Assembly: GCF_000402035.1 (NCBI RefSeq)
Contig: NC_021294.1
Location: 1,219,816 to 1,283,815 of the forward strand
Direction of reading: 5' to 3'
Source of the DNA: Caballeronia insecticola
Lineage (GTDB): Bacteria > Pseudomonadota > Gammaproteobacteria > Burkholderiales > Burkholderiaceae
Length of the DNA: 64,000 bases
Shown: piece by piece, positions 37,116 through 44,690 of the stretch
Numbering within the stretch: position 1 is the stretch's first letter
Layout of the letters: the number at the start of each line of letters is the position of its first letter
Notes under the pieces: model-generated
Database searches by the model: none
Told to the model about the DNA's origin: nothing
What the model saw: only the letters and a program-made list of their open reading frames with translations
Program-made: the position numbers and the translations under genes

Positions 37116-37340
37116 TTAGTGGCCCGCTCTGCGCGAGAGGATGGCGTCGAGCGACTGCCCGGATGTCTCCAGCTCACGCAATGCGGCATCGAGGCGCTCC
37201 AGCGAGCGCGCGACGGACCTGCCGCCTTCCTCGAAATCGGGCTCGCCTCGCGTGGCGTCGAACGCTGCGTTCACGGCACGCGTCGCGCGCATGAAACGTT
37301 CGAGCGCGGCGGCTTCGAGCGAAACGTTGCGTGGGTTCAT
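37116..37340 (-). CDS. Small hypothetical protein
   Basis: A 74-residue helical protein beginning MNPRNVSLEAAALERFMRATRAVN. The sequence alternates charged and small residues (ARSLERLDAALRELETSG), suggesting an amphipathic or coiled-coil helix. The ATG at 37340 has a GGAG eight bases upstream; a longer frame would add a hydrophobic N-terminus (AVSLFAATAAYCIFVQLV) starting at 37421, which cannot be excluded and would make it membrane-anchored. It is separated by 17 bp from the exported small gene, so the two may be co-transcribed. No family is recognised. Confidence 0.55.
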   Translation of the reverse strand: MNPRNVSLEAAALERFMRATRAVNAAFDATRGEPDFEEGGRSVARSLERLDAALRELETSGQSLDAILSRRAGH

Positions 37341-37641
37341 CGGCAAGCTCCGGTTGCGGACAAGCTGTACGAATATACAGTAAGCGGCAGTCGCGGCAAA
37401 CAAGCTCACGGCGACGCTCACGGCGGCGTGGCAAAAATGCCGAAGCGCCTCTTGACCGCGCCATCGACGCCGCTTCCGACTCCTCGACTGACTTCATCGG
37501 CGACATTTCGCCGCGCCTCGGCATGGGCGTTCGGGGAATTAAGTCGCGCTTAATTCTCTGCCGACACACTGGAATCGCGAACCGGCTCCGCTGGCGCCGT
37601 CCTGCCGGACGGCCCGAGCCGTCAACGATGAGGAATGTGCC
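37341..37641. other. Region between divergent small genes (301 bp)
   Basis: No convincing gene. It would contain the promoters of the minus-strand small genes and of the plus-strand gene at 37642. If the longer frame of the minus-strand gene is real, 37341-37421 is coding. A short AT-rich patch GAATTAAGTCGCGCTTAATTC at 37536-37556 is a dyad (GAATTAAG and CTTAATTC). Confidence 0.5.
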
Positions 37642-37914
37642 ATGCCTGCCCACCACGCTGTGCGCCGAACTTTCGCCAATCTCGCCCCCACGCTGCGCAA
37701 GCAGTACGCGCTCGCACTGCGCGCGTGCCGCCTCTCTCCTCCGGTCGAACCGCTTTGGGGACCGGCTTACCGGATGGTCGAATGGGAAGCCGCGAACGAT
37801 CCGCGCGTGCAGCGACGCGTGTTTCCGGCCGATTGCACGCCATCGCAAATCGCCGACGCGCTGAAGGCGCATGTTCCCGGCCGCCGCTACGGCCCGCGCG
37901 ACGAAGAGGAGTGA
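37642..37914 (+). CDS. Small conserved hypothetical protein
   Basis: A 90-residue protein (MPAHHAVRRTFANLAPTLRK ... KAHVPGRRYGPRDEEE). It is soluble, with no signal or membrane segment, and ends in an acidic tail. The start is supported by AGGAATG about seven bases upstream. I do not recognise a characterised family, but proteins of this length and composition are found in Burkholderiaceae. It lies just upstream of the toxin-antitoxin operator. Confidence 0.6.
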   Translation: MPAHHAVRRTFANLAPTLRKQYALALRACRLSPPVEPLWGPAYRMVEWEAANDPRVQRRVFPADCTPSQIADALKAHVPGRRYGPRDEEE

Positions 37915-37951
37915 TCCGGCGCTTCGAGCACGAAAGGTCATGTCGCGCTTG

Positions 37952-37975
37952 TATTAATCCATAATTGGACTAATA
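37952..37975. promoter_or_regulatory. Operator of the Xre/RES toxin-antitoxin operon
   Basis: Ten-base arms TATTAATCCA (37952-37961) and TGGACTAATA (37966-37975) are complementary with one mismatch and a 4-bp TAAT centre. It lies 33 bp upstream of the antitoxin start in an AT-rich promoter. Antitoxins of this family usually bind such dyads and repress their own operon. Confidence 0.75.
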
Positions 37976-38007
37976 TACGTCTCAAGTTCCTTTGGAGACT
38001 TAACGAC

Positions 38008-38445
38008 ATGCCTAATGCCGCACGCGCCACCTCTGCGGCGGCCGGCCACCCGCTACCGCGCCCCGCGCTGGATTCGGGCGACCTGTCCGCCGCCGGTCTG
38101 CGCGCTTTCTTCAACATCGCCCACGACTGGGCGCTTTCCGCCGATGAGCAGATCGTCCTGCTCGGCTCGCCGGGGCGCTCCACCTACTTCAAATGGAAGA
38201 ACGCGCCGCAGTCCGCACGGCTCGCGCGCGACACGCTGGAGCGCCTTTCGCTGATTCTCGGCATCTATAAGGCGCTGCAAATTCTCTTGCCCGACCCGAA
38301 AGCCGCCGATACCTGGATCCGGCGCCCGAACGCCGCGCCGCCGTTCGGCGGCCGTCCGGCGCTCGACCGCATGCTGGCGGGCAATATCAGCGATCTCATC
38401 GCCGTGCGCCAATATCTCGATGCGATGCGAGGCGGCTGGGCGTGA
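38008..38445 (+). CDS. MbcA/ParS/Xre-type antitoxin
   Basis: A 145-residue antitoxin of the Xre/MbcA/ParS (DUF2384) class. The N-terminal Xre-like domain (residues about 30-90; HDWALSADEQIVLLGSPGRS, TYFKWKNAP) binds DNA; the C-terminal toxin-binding domain has the typical LSLILGIYKALQILLPD, WIRRPNAAPPFGGRPALDRML and AVRQYLDAMRGGWA. It would neutralise the downstream RES toxin by occluding its NAD-binding cleft. Its stop overlaps the toxin start (TGATG), and an operator lies upstream, so the pair is autoregulated and co-translated. Confidence 0.93.
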   Translation: MPNAARATSAAAGHPLPRPALDSGDLSAAGLRAFFNIAHDWALSADEQIVLLGSPGRSTYFKWKNAPQSARLARDTLERLSLILGIYKALQILLPDPKAADTWIRRPNAAPPFGGRPALDRMLAGNISDLIAVRQYLDAMRGGWA

Positions 38446-39176
38446 TGGGAATGGCCTTCAGCAAGGACGCGCCGGACTGGCGCGCACAGTGGCCGCACGG
38501 CACGCTCGACTGGTCGCCCGCCTACCGCGTGATTCCCACGCGCTTTCCCGCCGTCAATTTGTTCGACCGGGTGGCCTCGCCGCAAGACTTCGAGGCGCTT
38601 TACGCGCTCGAAGCCATGACCAATGACCGCCTGCGCACCGAAGTCGGCGAACTCGATCTCGTGCCGCCCGACGAACGCTGCTTCGGACCGGGCTGCGGGC
38701 CGATCATGGCGGCGTTCACACATCTGAATCCGAACGGCAGCCGCTTCTCCGACGGCAGCTACGGCGTGTTCTACTGCGCGCGCGAACGGCAGACGGCCAT
38801 CGCGGAGACGCGCTATCACTCGAGCGTGTTTCTCGCCGCGACCAACGAAGCACCGCTGCGTCAGCAGATGCGTGTCTACACGGTCATGGCGCATGGCGAA
38901 GTCGTCGATCTCCGTGGCGATGCCATCGCACAAGCCGGTCTCGATGCGCGCATCCTCGATCCGGACGATTACACCGCTGGCCGCGCGCTCGGCCGCGCGG
39001 TGCGGGCGGCGGGCGTATCGGGTATCGCGTACCCGTCGGTGCGGGACGATGCGGGCGAGTGTCTCGCGGCTCTGCGCACGACGATGTTGCGCGATTGTCG
39101 TCACGCGGCGTATCTCGAATACAACTGGAATGGCGAGGCGATCGACTATGTGTTCGAGCTGAACCAGATCGGCTGA
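38445..39176 (+). CDS. RES-domain toxin (NAD+-degrading)
   Basis: A 243-residue RES protein; members of this family degrade NAD+ and stop growth. The name-giving residues are visible: R28 (AYRVI), E121 (AETRYH) and S198 (YPSVRDD). The active-site scaffold SDGSYGVFYCARERQTAIAE is complete. It is longer than minimal RES toxins because of an N-terminal segment of about 20 residues. The ATG at 38445 overlaps the antitoxin stop; a GTG three bases upstream is possible. The catalytic residues are intact, so the toxin is probably functional when free. Confidence 0.93.
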   Translation: MGMAFSKDAPDWRAQWPHGTLDWSPAYRVIPTRFPAVNLFDRVASPQDFEALYALEAMTNDRLRTEVGELDLVPPDERCFGPGCGPIMAAFTHLNPNGSRFSDGSYGVFYCARERQTAIAETRYHSSVFLAATNEAPLRQQMRVYTVMAHGEVVDLRGDAIAQAGLDARILDPDDYTAGRALGRAVRAAGVSGIAYPSVRDDAGECLAALRTTMLRDCRHAAYLEYNWNGEAIDYVFELNQIG

Positions 39177-39208
39177 TCGGGCAAACGTTTCACCGGCCTC
39201 GGCTTGAT

Positions 39209-40537
39209 TCAGCGGATCGCGAACGCAGTCGCCGAACGCGTCCGCGAAAGCTTCTTCGTAGCGGGCCGCGCGGCCTTCGGCGCCGGTTTCTTCGCGACAT
39301 CTTCCAGCGCCTGCGACGCTGCGCTCTTGCCGCTCGCCTTCAACGCCCCCGCGCGCGCCTTGCGGCTCGATTCCGTGAGCAGCCGGGTCAGACGCCCGTC
39401 GGCTGCATCGGCGCCCTTGCGGTTCTTGCGCGTCGCCTCGCGGGCACGGCGCTTCGCTTCCTTTTCGAGGAAGATCGCGAGCGCGGCCTCGTCGGTCTTG
39501 AGTCCGTGGCGGCGCGACGCCGGCAGCGTCTCGGCGAGTTCGCCCGCTTCGAACGCCTCGATCACCGCGGGATGCACATAGCATTTGCGGCACACGGCGG
39601 GCGTATTGCGCAATAGCTGCGACACTTCCTTGATGGTTCCGACGACGTGCTTGCGCGCCTCCGTCACCGTTTCCCACTTGAGCCGCCTGAGCGCCGCGAG
39701 CGCGAACACGCTGCCAGCCCACGTGCGATAGTCCTTCGCGGTGAAATCCGCGCCGGTGATCTCGTGCAAATAATCGTTGATATCCGACGAACTCACCGAA
39801 TGTCGCGTGCCGTCGGCATCGAGATATTGAAATAGATCCTGTCCCGGCAGATCCAGGCAGCGCTTGACGATGCGCGCAACACGCGCGTCGCTTACCGAGA
39901 CGTCGTGCTCGATACCGCTCTTGCCGCGAAACTTGAACCGTAGCGTGCCCGCCGACACCTTCAGATGACGCTTGCGCAGCGTCGTCAATCCATACGAGCG
40001 GTTCTCACGCGCATATTCCTCGCTGCCGATGCGAATCAGCGTCGTATCCAGCAGGCGCACGACGGTCGCAAGCACTCTGTTGCGCGGCATGCCGTCGAGC
40101 GACAGATCGCGTGCGACGCGAGCGCGCAGCTTCGGCAATACCGCGCTGAACGCGAGCATGCGCTCGTATTTGTTGGCGTCGCGCGTTTCGCGCCATCGCG
40201 CGTGATAGCGATATTGCTTGCGGCCGCGCGCATCGCGGCCGGTCGCCTGCAAATGGCCGCGCGAATCGGGGCAAATCCAGACGTCGATATAGGCAGGCGG
40301 AATGGCGAGCGCGTTGATGCGGCGAATCTCGGCTTCGTCGTCGATGCGCTTGCCTTGCGTGTTGAAGTACGCGAACGCGCCGTCGATCCACTCGCGCGTA
40401 TAGCCGCGGCGCGAGTCATCCATATAGCGCAGGCCCGGCGGGAGATCGTCGGGGCAGCCTTGCACGCCGCCCGTGAGGGCATCGCTGGCCCCGCTGCCCG
40501 CTTCGATGTTTGATCCGCCTCGTCCGAGTCTCTCCAC
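39209..40537 (-). CDS. DNA topoisomerase IB (poxvirus-type)
   Basis: A 442-residue type IB topoisomerase that relaxes supercoils through a 3'-phosphotyrosine intermediate. The catalytic tyrosine is Y320 (CRKCYVHP). Other active-site residues are in the R-x-K-x-H region TTLRKRHLKV (about 187-195) and in the AKDYRTWAGS motif (R271). The N-terminal beta domain starts LPPGLRYMDDSRRGYTREW. The C-terminal ~110 residues are Lys/Arg/Ala-rich and likely bind DNA non-specifically. The GTG start is preferred; GAGG lies six bases upstream. Its stop is 33 bp from the RES stop (convergent). Confidence 0.94.
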   Translation of the reverse strand: MERLGRGGSNIEAGSGASDALTGGVQGCPDDLPPGLRYMDDSRRGYTREWIDGAFAYFNTQGKRIDDEAEIRRINALAIPPAYIDVWICPDSRGHLQATGRDARGRKQYRYHARWRETRDANKYERMLAFSAVLPKLRARVARDLSLDGMPRNRVLATVVRLLDTTLIRIGSEEYARENRSYGLTTLRKRHLKVSAGTLRFKFRGKSGIEHDVSVSDARVARIVKRCLDLPGQDLFQYLDADGTRHSVSSSDINDYLHEITGADFTAKDYRTWAGSVFALAALRRLKWETVTEARKHVVGTIKEVSQLLRNTPAVCRKCYVHPAVIEAFEAGELAETLPASRRHGLKTDEAALAIFLEKEAKRRAREATRKNRKGADAADGRLTRLLTESSRKARAGALKASGKSAASQALEDVAKKPAPKAARPATKKLSRTRSATAFAIR

Positions 40538-40629
40538 GGTGCGCCTCGCCAGTTTTACGTTCGAAACATGACGAAGCGTCGAGCAACGCGCGTGCCGGAT
40601 CGCCGGAACGCGCGCGCCAAGCGTGGGAA

Positions 40630-41367
40630 TCAGGGCAGCGCGAGCGTGCGCGCGCCTTCGGAGGCGGCCCAGCGCTCCTTGACGGACCAGCGTTCGTCCG
40701 TGCCCGCCTGGACGATGGTGAGCCGCCCTTCCGATGCGAACGCGCCCGTATCGATGAAAATCTGCGAGCCAATCTGCTTGATGGCGCGCATCGGCGTATG
40801 GCCGCAGTACGTCGGCGAGAGGCCTTGCTGCCGCGCCGGATCAGACTGGCCGAGCGCGAGGCCGCGGCCCCAGAGCATCTCGTTGCGCGTGTCGTCGGAG
40901 AAATCGGCGGCGTCGAGATCGGCGTCGCTGCCGAAAAATTCGGCATGCAGCACGTTGAAGCGCCGCGCGCCCTCGCCCACGGTACGCACGAGCGGCAGTT
41001 TCGCGAGGCGCACGGCGAGCGTGCCCAACTGGTCGTCGCCGAGCGTTTCTGCCCACGCGCCGCCGATTGCATACCAGGCTTGACGCCGCATCGCGCCAGT
41101 CGCGACCGCGATCAGCGAATCCTCGTGATTGCCGAGCACGGGATAGAACCACGGCTTGTCGATGAGATCGATTGCCGCGAGCGAATCCGTGCCGCGATCG
41201 ACCAGATCGCCGACGGAGAACAGCCGGTCCCGCGCACCGTCGAAACCGATCTCGTGCAGCAGATAACGCAGCGCATCCACGCAGCCATGCAGATCGCCGA
41301 CGACGAAATCGCGGCCGATGTCATTGGCGGGATGCCTGCAAACGATGGGATAGGTAGGACCATTCAT
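40630..41367 (-). CDS. Metallophosphoesterase (PrpA/PrpB-like protein phosphatase)
   Basis: A 245-residue calcineurin-like phosphoesterase. The metal-binding motifs are complete: GDLHGC (residues about 24-29), GDLVDRG (about 53-59) and GNHE (about 79-82), with later histidines in NVLHAEFFG and YCGHTPM. These match bacterial serine/threonine phosphatases such as PrpA/PrpB that respond to protein misfolding. The substrate is unknown here. The start MNGPTYPIVCRHPAND precedes the motif by the usual distance. It is upstream of topoisomerase IB on the same strand, 92 bp apart; the two may be co-transcribed. Confidence 0.92.
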   Translation of the reverse strand: MNGPTYPIVCRHPANDIGRDFVVGDLHGCVDALRYLLHEIGFDGARDRLFSVGDLVDRGTDSLAAIDLIDKPWFYPVLGNHEDSLIAVATGAMRRQAWYAIGGAWAETLGDDQLGTLAVRLAKLPLVRTVGEGARRFNVLHAEFFGSDADLDAADFSDDTRNEMLWGRGLALGQSDPARQQGLSPTYCGHTPMRAIKQIGSQIFIDTGAFASEGRLTIVQAGTDERWSVKERWAASEGARTLALP

Positions 41368-41807
41368 GCGTCGATCTTAGCGCCGCTCGCTTGCCACGTG
41401 TGAGGGGTTGGTCGCTTTCGCGAAGCAATTTAGGTGCAAGGGGCCGAGGAGCCGATCGGGCTCCGGCGTGCCGCTTTGATAGCGCGTATCGGATGCCAGG
41501 CGCCGACACTAATTATCTAATCGTCTTAACCGCTAATACGCTCGCCGATGATTGCAATTCCAAACGGGCAATAACAGGTTCACGAACGACGCATGGACTG
41601 AATCGATTCCGATTAACTGGCGGAGAAAATATCCGCCGAAACTGCATAAAAGCTCTATCGTGAAACTTTGTCGAAAGCGCCTCCTTCATTTATCGGTTGA
41701 CCTATGCTCTCATTTCCGATGCGAGCGCCTTAACGCTTTGCAAAATCTCTGGGCGGTGGTACCGACTCATTCATGCAATCGAAGTCGGGATTTTTGAAGA
41801 GCCAAAC
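41368..41807. other. AT-richer intergenic region (440 bp)
   Basis: No gene is supported on either strand; the open frames here lack start signals and similarity. From about 41505 the sequence is clearly more AT-rich than the chromosome average, up to the glycosyltransferase start. It probably holds the promoter of the plus-strand glycosyltransferase and that of the phosphatase on the minus strand. The composition suggests acquired DNA. Confidence 0.5.
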
Positions 41808-42560
41808 ATGTCGAGCAATTTTTCCGTCGCTATCGCGACTCCGACACATCGCGGGCTGTTTTCCGCGTCTTATGTTCGCAGCGTCTGGGGCTTGCAGAAA
41901 AAGTGCATGGAGGCAGGCATTCCGGTCGAACTTCTGCTCTTGCCCAATCTCACCATGGTGGATCGCGCGCGAAATGTGCTGTCGAGCTTCTTCGTGCACA
42001 ACACGCGCTTCACTCACATGCTGTTTCTCGACGACGACATGGGCTTCGATGTCGACGACATCATGCGCATGTTCGACTGGCAAGCACACGATGTCGTCGC
42101 GGCCATGTACGGCAGCAAGAACATCGACTGGGCGCGCGTCAAGCAGGCCGTGCTGAAGCATCCTGACGTGGCGCCCGAAGCGCTCGCACGGATCGCGGGC
42201 CGTACCGACGGCATGTACACCTTTCTCCGCGAAGGCGACCGCGCCGAGGAAGCGCTTGAAGCGCCGATGCCCATGCGCGAGATCGGCACCGGCATCATGC
42301 TGGTGTCGCGGGCGTGCCTGGAACGTCTCGCGCTCGCGGGCATTCCTCGCGCGGCGGGCAGCGAACACGGCGACTTTCCGGTCTATGAATTCTTTCGCCA
42401 GAAAGTGCTCGACGGCCGGCTGGTCGGCGAGGACTTTTACTTTTGCAATCTCGTTCGGGAACATGGCGGGACCGTCTACGGTTGCGCGTGGCCGCGCGTT
42501 GTTCATACCGGTCCCTTTGATTTTGTCAGTGACGTTCAGGCGATCTCGACGCTTTCATAA
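41808..42560 (+). CDS. Putative GT-A-fold glycosyltransferase
   Basis: A 250-residue cytoplasmic protein. The N-terminal half reads SNFSVAIATPTHRGLFSASYV, then LLPNLTMVDRARNVLSSFF, then THMLFLDDDMGFD, with the DDD triad (residues about 75-77) in the place of the metal-binding DxD of GT-A glycosyltransferases. MRMFDWQAHDVVAAMYGSKN and EIGTGIMLVSRACLERL follow, the latter resembling the acceptor-site region. Substrate is unknown. It is convergent with a GT8 gene. The start ATG 41808 (after GAAGAG) is chosen over longer frames. Confidence 0.82.
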   Translation: MSSNFSVAIATPTHRGLFSASYVRSVWGLQKKCMEAGIPVELLLLPNLTMVDRARNVLSSFFVHNTRFTHMLFLDDDMGFDVDDIMRMFDWQAHDVVAAMYGSKNIDWARVKQAVLKHPDVAPEALARIAGRTDGMYTFLREGDRAEEALEAPMPMREIGTGIMLVSRACLERLALAGIPRAAGSEHGDFPVYEFFRQKVLDGRLVGEDFYFCNLVREHGGTVYGCAWPRVVHTGPFDFVSDVQAISTLS

Positions 42561-42581
42561 CCGCCGCGCGGCGTGTCGAGC

Positions 42582-43523
42582 TTATTCGCCGTGACTACGC
42601 TCATTGGCGCGTCTCATCAGAATTGCGATGATTTCGTCCTTCACCCGGCTCGCCGCCAGATACCGTTCGTTCGTGTCGAGTACGCGCGCGAACTGAATGG
42701 CCTGATCGAGCGTCGTGATCTCTTGCGGTTTCAACCCATCGATACCGAGCTGCTTCGCGTAGTTCCACCAAAACTCGCCGACGCAGGGATTGCACCACTG
42801 TTGCCAGGGCTTCACGGGGGTAACGAAATGAATGATCGACAAGTCGTTTTCCTGCAGGACGGACTCGAATTGCGCTTGGGTAATCTCCGCAGCCGACATC
42901 AGCCGGTTCCAGCCCTGGCCTACTGTGAGTTTGCGATCTTCCGCGTATTTGTTGATCACGCATTGATCCGGAAAGGCCGCCTCGCGCTCGTACTGCGCAT
43001 AGATTGCCTGAGCCTTTTCGAACATCTGGTCTTGGCGTAACGCATCAAGGTTCATCACGAGTACGCCGGAATTGATATAAGGATCGTCGGCTTGCCGCGG
43101 TATCTTGCTCGTACGTGCTCCACCAGGATCTAAGACGCCGGCGATGAGCTTGTCGCCAAGAGGCGTCGAATAAAGCGCGTGGAGATCTGTGAGTACGAGG
43201 GTATCCGCATCCAGATAGATAACCCGAGGCGCGTCGATCAATGTCGGGATCAGAAGTCGCAAATACATGCCGCGCGTGAAGTGATGCACAGTCTTCCATT
43301 CAGCAAAGGCCGCGCTCGAAGCCGGAACGACTGAGACATTCAACCCAATGTTATTTCGAAGCTGCTCCGCCACCGAAACGACATGCGATTCATCTTCACC
43401 GGGGACGATCCAAAATACCCGTACTTCCGATTTCGAATTGACAAAAAGCGAATAGGTTGAAACCGCTGCGTAGTACGCGTAGTTTTTGTCGAAACAAAGA
43501 ACGATGTTGATGGAGGTAGGCAT
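42582..43523 (-). CDS. Glycosyltransferase family 8 (LgtC-like)
   Basis: A 313-residue GT8 enzyme. The N-terminal beta-alpha-beta (INIVLCFDKNYAYYAAVSTYSL) binds the nucleotide; the DxD is in VIYLDADTLVLTD (residues about 100-110). Later GT8 signatures are INSGVLVMNLDAL, AAFPDQCVINKYAED and IIHFVTPVKPWQQW. It probably adds galactose or glucose to a surface polysaccharide or lipopolysaccharide. The start is MPTSINIVLC at 43523; the open frame reaches 43562 but without similarity. Its codon and base composition are more AT-rich than the neighbours, a sign of recent acquisition. Confidence 0.92.
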   Translation of the reverse strand: MPTSINIVLCFDKNYAYYAAVSTYSLFVNSKSEVRVFWIVPGEDESHVVSVAEQLRNNIGLNVSVVPASSAAFAEWKTVHHFTRGMYLRLLIPTLIDAPRVIYLDADTLVLTDLHALYSTPLGDKLIAGVLDPGGARTSKIPRQADDPYINSGVLVMNLDALRQDQMFEKAQAIYAQYEREAAFPDQCVINKYAEDRKLTVGQGWNRLMSAAEITQAQFESVLQENDLSIIHFVTPVKPWQQWCNPCVGEFWWNYAKQLGIDGLKPQEITTLDQAIQFARVLDTNERYLAASRVKDEIIAILMRRANERSHGE

Positions 43524-43556
43524 GCCGAATAGCTCGTGTTCTTGTTGTAAGTAAAA

Positions 43557-43571
43557 CGTCAATTATTGACG
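43557..43571. promoter_or_regulatory. 15-bp palindrome upstream of the GT8 gene
   Basis: CGTCAAT and ATTGACG flank a single T, a perfect dyad 33 bp upstream of the GT8 start codon. It overlaps a TTGACG that could serve as a -35 for the plus strand. No regulator is recognised. Confidence 0.4.
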
Positions 43572-43710
43572 CGTTACGACCAACGAATTGAAGAAAAGTG
43601 TCGATGCAACCTCTGCGGACCGGCGCGCGTCAAGTCCACGTTGCTCAGGCTCCTGAAAGCCATCCGCGCAATAATCGCGGACGTCGACCTCTCTTGGCCC
43701 CTTCCCGACC

Positions 43711-44385
43711 ATGTCCGCGAACAAGAAGAAGACATCCTTCCTTCCGCCCGTCCTGAGCAACCGCCCGCGCGCGCTGATCGGGCTCGTGGTCGGCTGTATC
43801 GTCGCCGCGCTGGTTCCGGCGCACTTGCGGGCCACCGCGCGCGCTCTGATTGCCTGGGACTCGGCCGTGTGGCTCTATCTTGTGCTGATCTGGCTGAAGA
43901 TGGCCATCGCACGTCAAAGCGACGTGCAGGCGCTCGCCGCGCGCGAAGACGAAAACGCCGCAACCGTACTGATGATCGTGAGCATCGCGGCGGTTGCGAG
44001 CATCGTGGCGATCGTCGTCGAATTGGCATCGGCGAAAAGCCTGGGCGCCAGCGCGGTGCCGCACTATCTGCTCACCGGCGCGACGATGCTCGGCGCCTGG
44101 TTCCTCATCCCGACGATGTTCACGCTGCACTACGCGCGTCATTACTATCAGTCGCCGCCGAACGATCCCGCGCTCAGGTTTCCGGACAGGCAACTGAAGC
44201 CCGACTACTGGGACTTCCTGTATTTCTCGTTCACCATCGCGGTCGCGTCGCAGACGGCCGACATCGCGGTCGGTTCCACCAGCGCGCGGCGCACCGTGCT
44301 CGCGCAGTCGGTGCTGTCGTTCTTCTTCAATCTCGCAGTGCTCGGGCTCTCCATCAACATCGCGGCGAGCATGGTCGGCGGCTGA
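43711..44385 (+). CDS. DUF1345 membrane protein
   Basis: A 224-residue inner-membrane protein with five or six hydrophobic segments (residues about 20-42, 48-66, 82-105, 115-135, 188-220). The family signature [20 protein letters not shown] is present near residues 168-187. A basic N-terminus ([10 protein letters not shown]) points to a cytoplasmic start. Function is unknown. It seems to be monocistronic; the glgA leader follows 300 bp downstream. Confidence 0.88.
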   Translation: MSANKKKTSFLPPVLSNRPRALIGLVVGCIVAALVPAHLRATARALIAWDSAVWLYLVLIWLKMAIARQSDVQALAAREDENAATVLMIVSIAAVASIVAIVVELASAKSLGASAVPHYLLTGATMLGAWFLIPTMFTLHYARHYYQSPPNDPALRFPDRQLKPDYWDFLYFSFTIAVASQTADIAVGSTSARRTVLAQSVLSFFFNLAVLGLSINIAASMVGG

Positions 44386-44690
44386 GCCGGCACGCATCAC
44401 GCGACGGTCACAGGCACTCCATAAGCTGATCCGGCGCGCCGTGTAAAAACGCGGCGCGCTCCGCTGTCAGTTTTACACGCGGCACGTTCGTGCTCGCTCG
44501 TGCTTTTCCACGCCTGCGCGGGCGGCTCTCGTCTGGTCAAAGGCGGAATTCGCCGTGCGCCACCGCACGCACGATTTCGAGCGTGGCACACCGATTGCTG
44601 CAATGCGCCAGCCACTCCATACAAACCCTAGATCAGCATTCGAACGCGCAGCGCATGGACCGCGCGTTCCTCTCGCTCAGGAGCCCCACT
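44386..44690. promoter_or_regulatory. Leader and promoter region of glgA (305 bp)
   Basis: No gene is supported. Two overlapping dyads are seen: GCGCGCCG/CGGCGCGC (44434-44441 and 44452-44459) and CGTGTAAAA/TTTTACACG (44440-44448 and 44471-44479). They share bases, so only one can form at a time in RNA. The first may terminate the DUF1345 transcript, the second may be an operator or an alternative RNA fold. Confidence 0.45.

Noticed and set aside
41391..41663. A 90-codon frame upstream of the glycosyltransferase
   Set aside because: No ribosome binding site or similarity; composition shifts midway, unlike a real gene.
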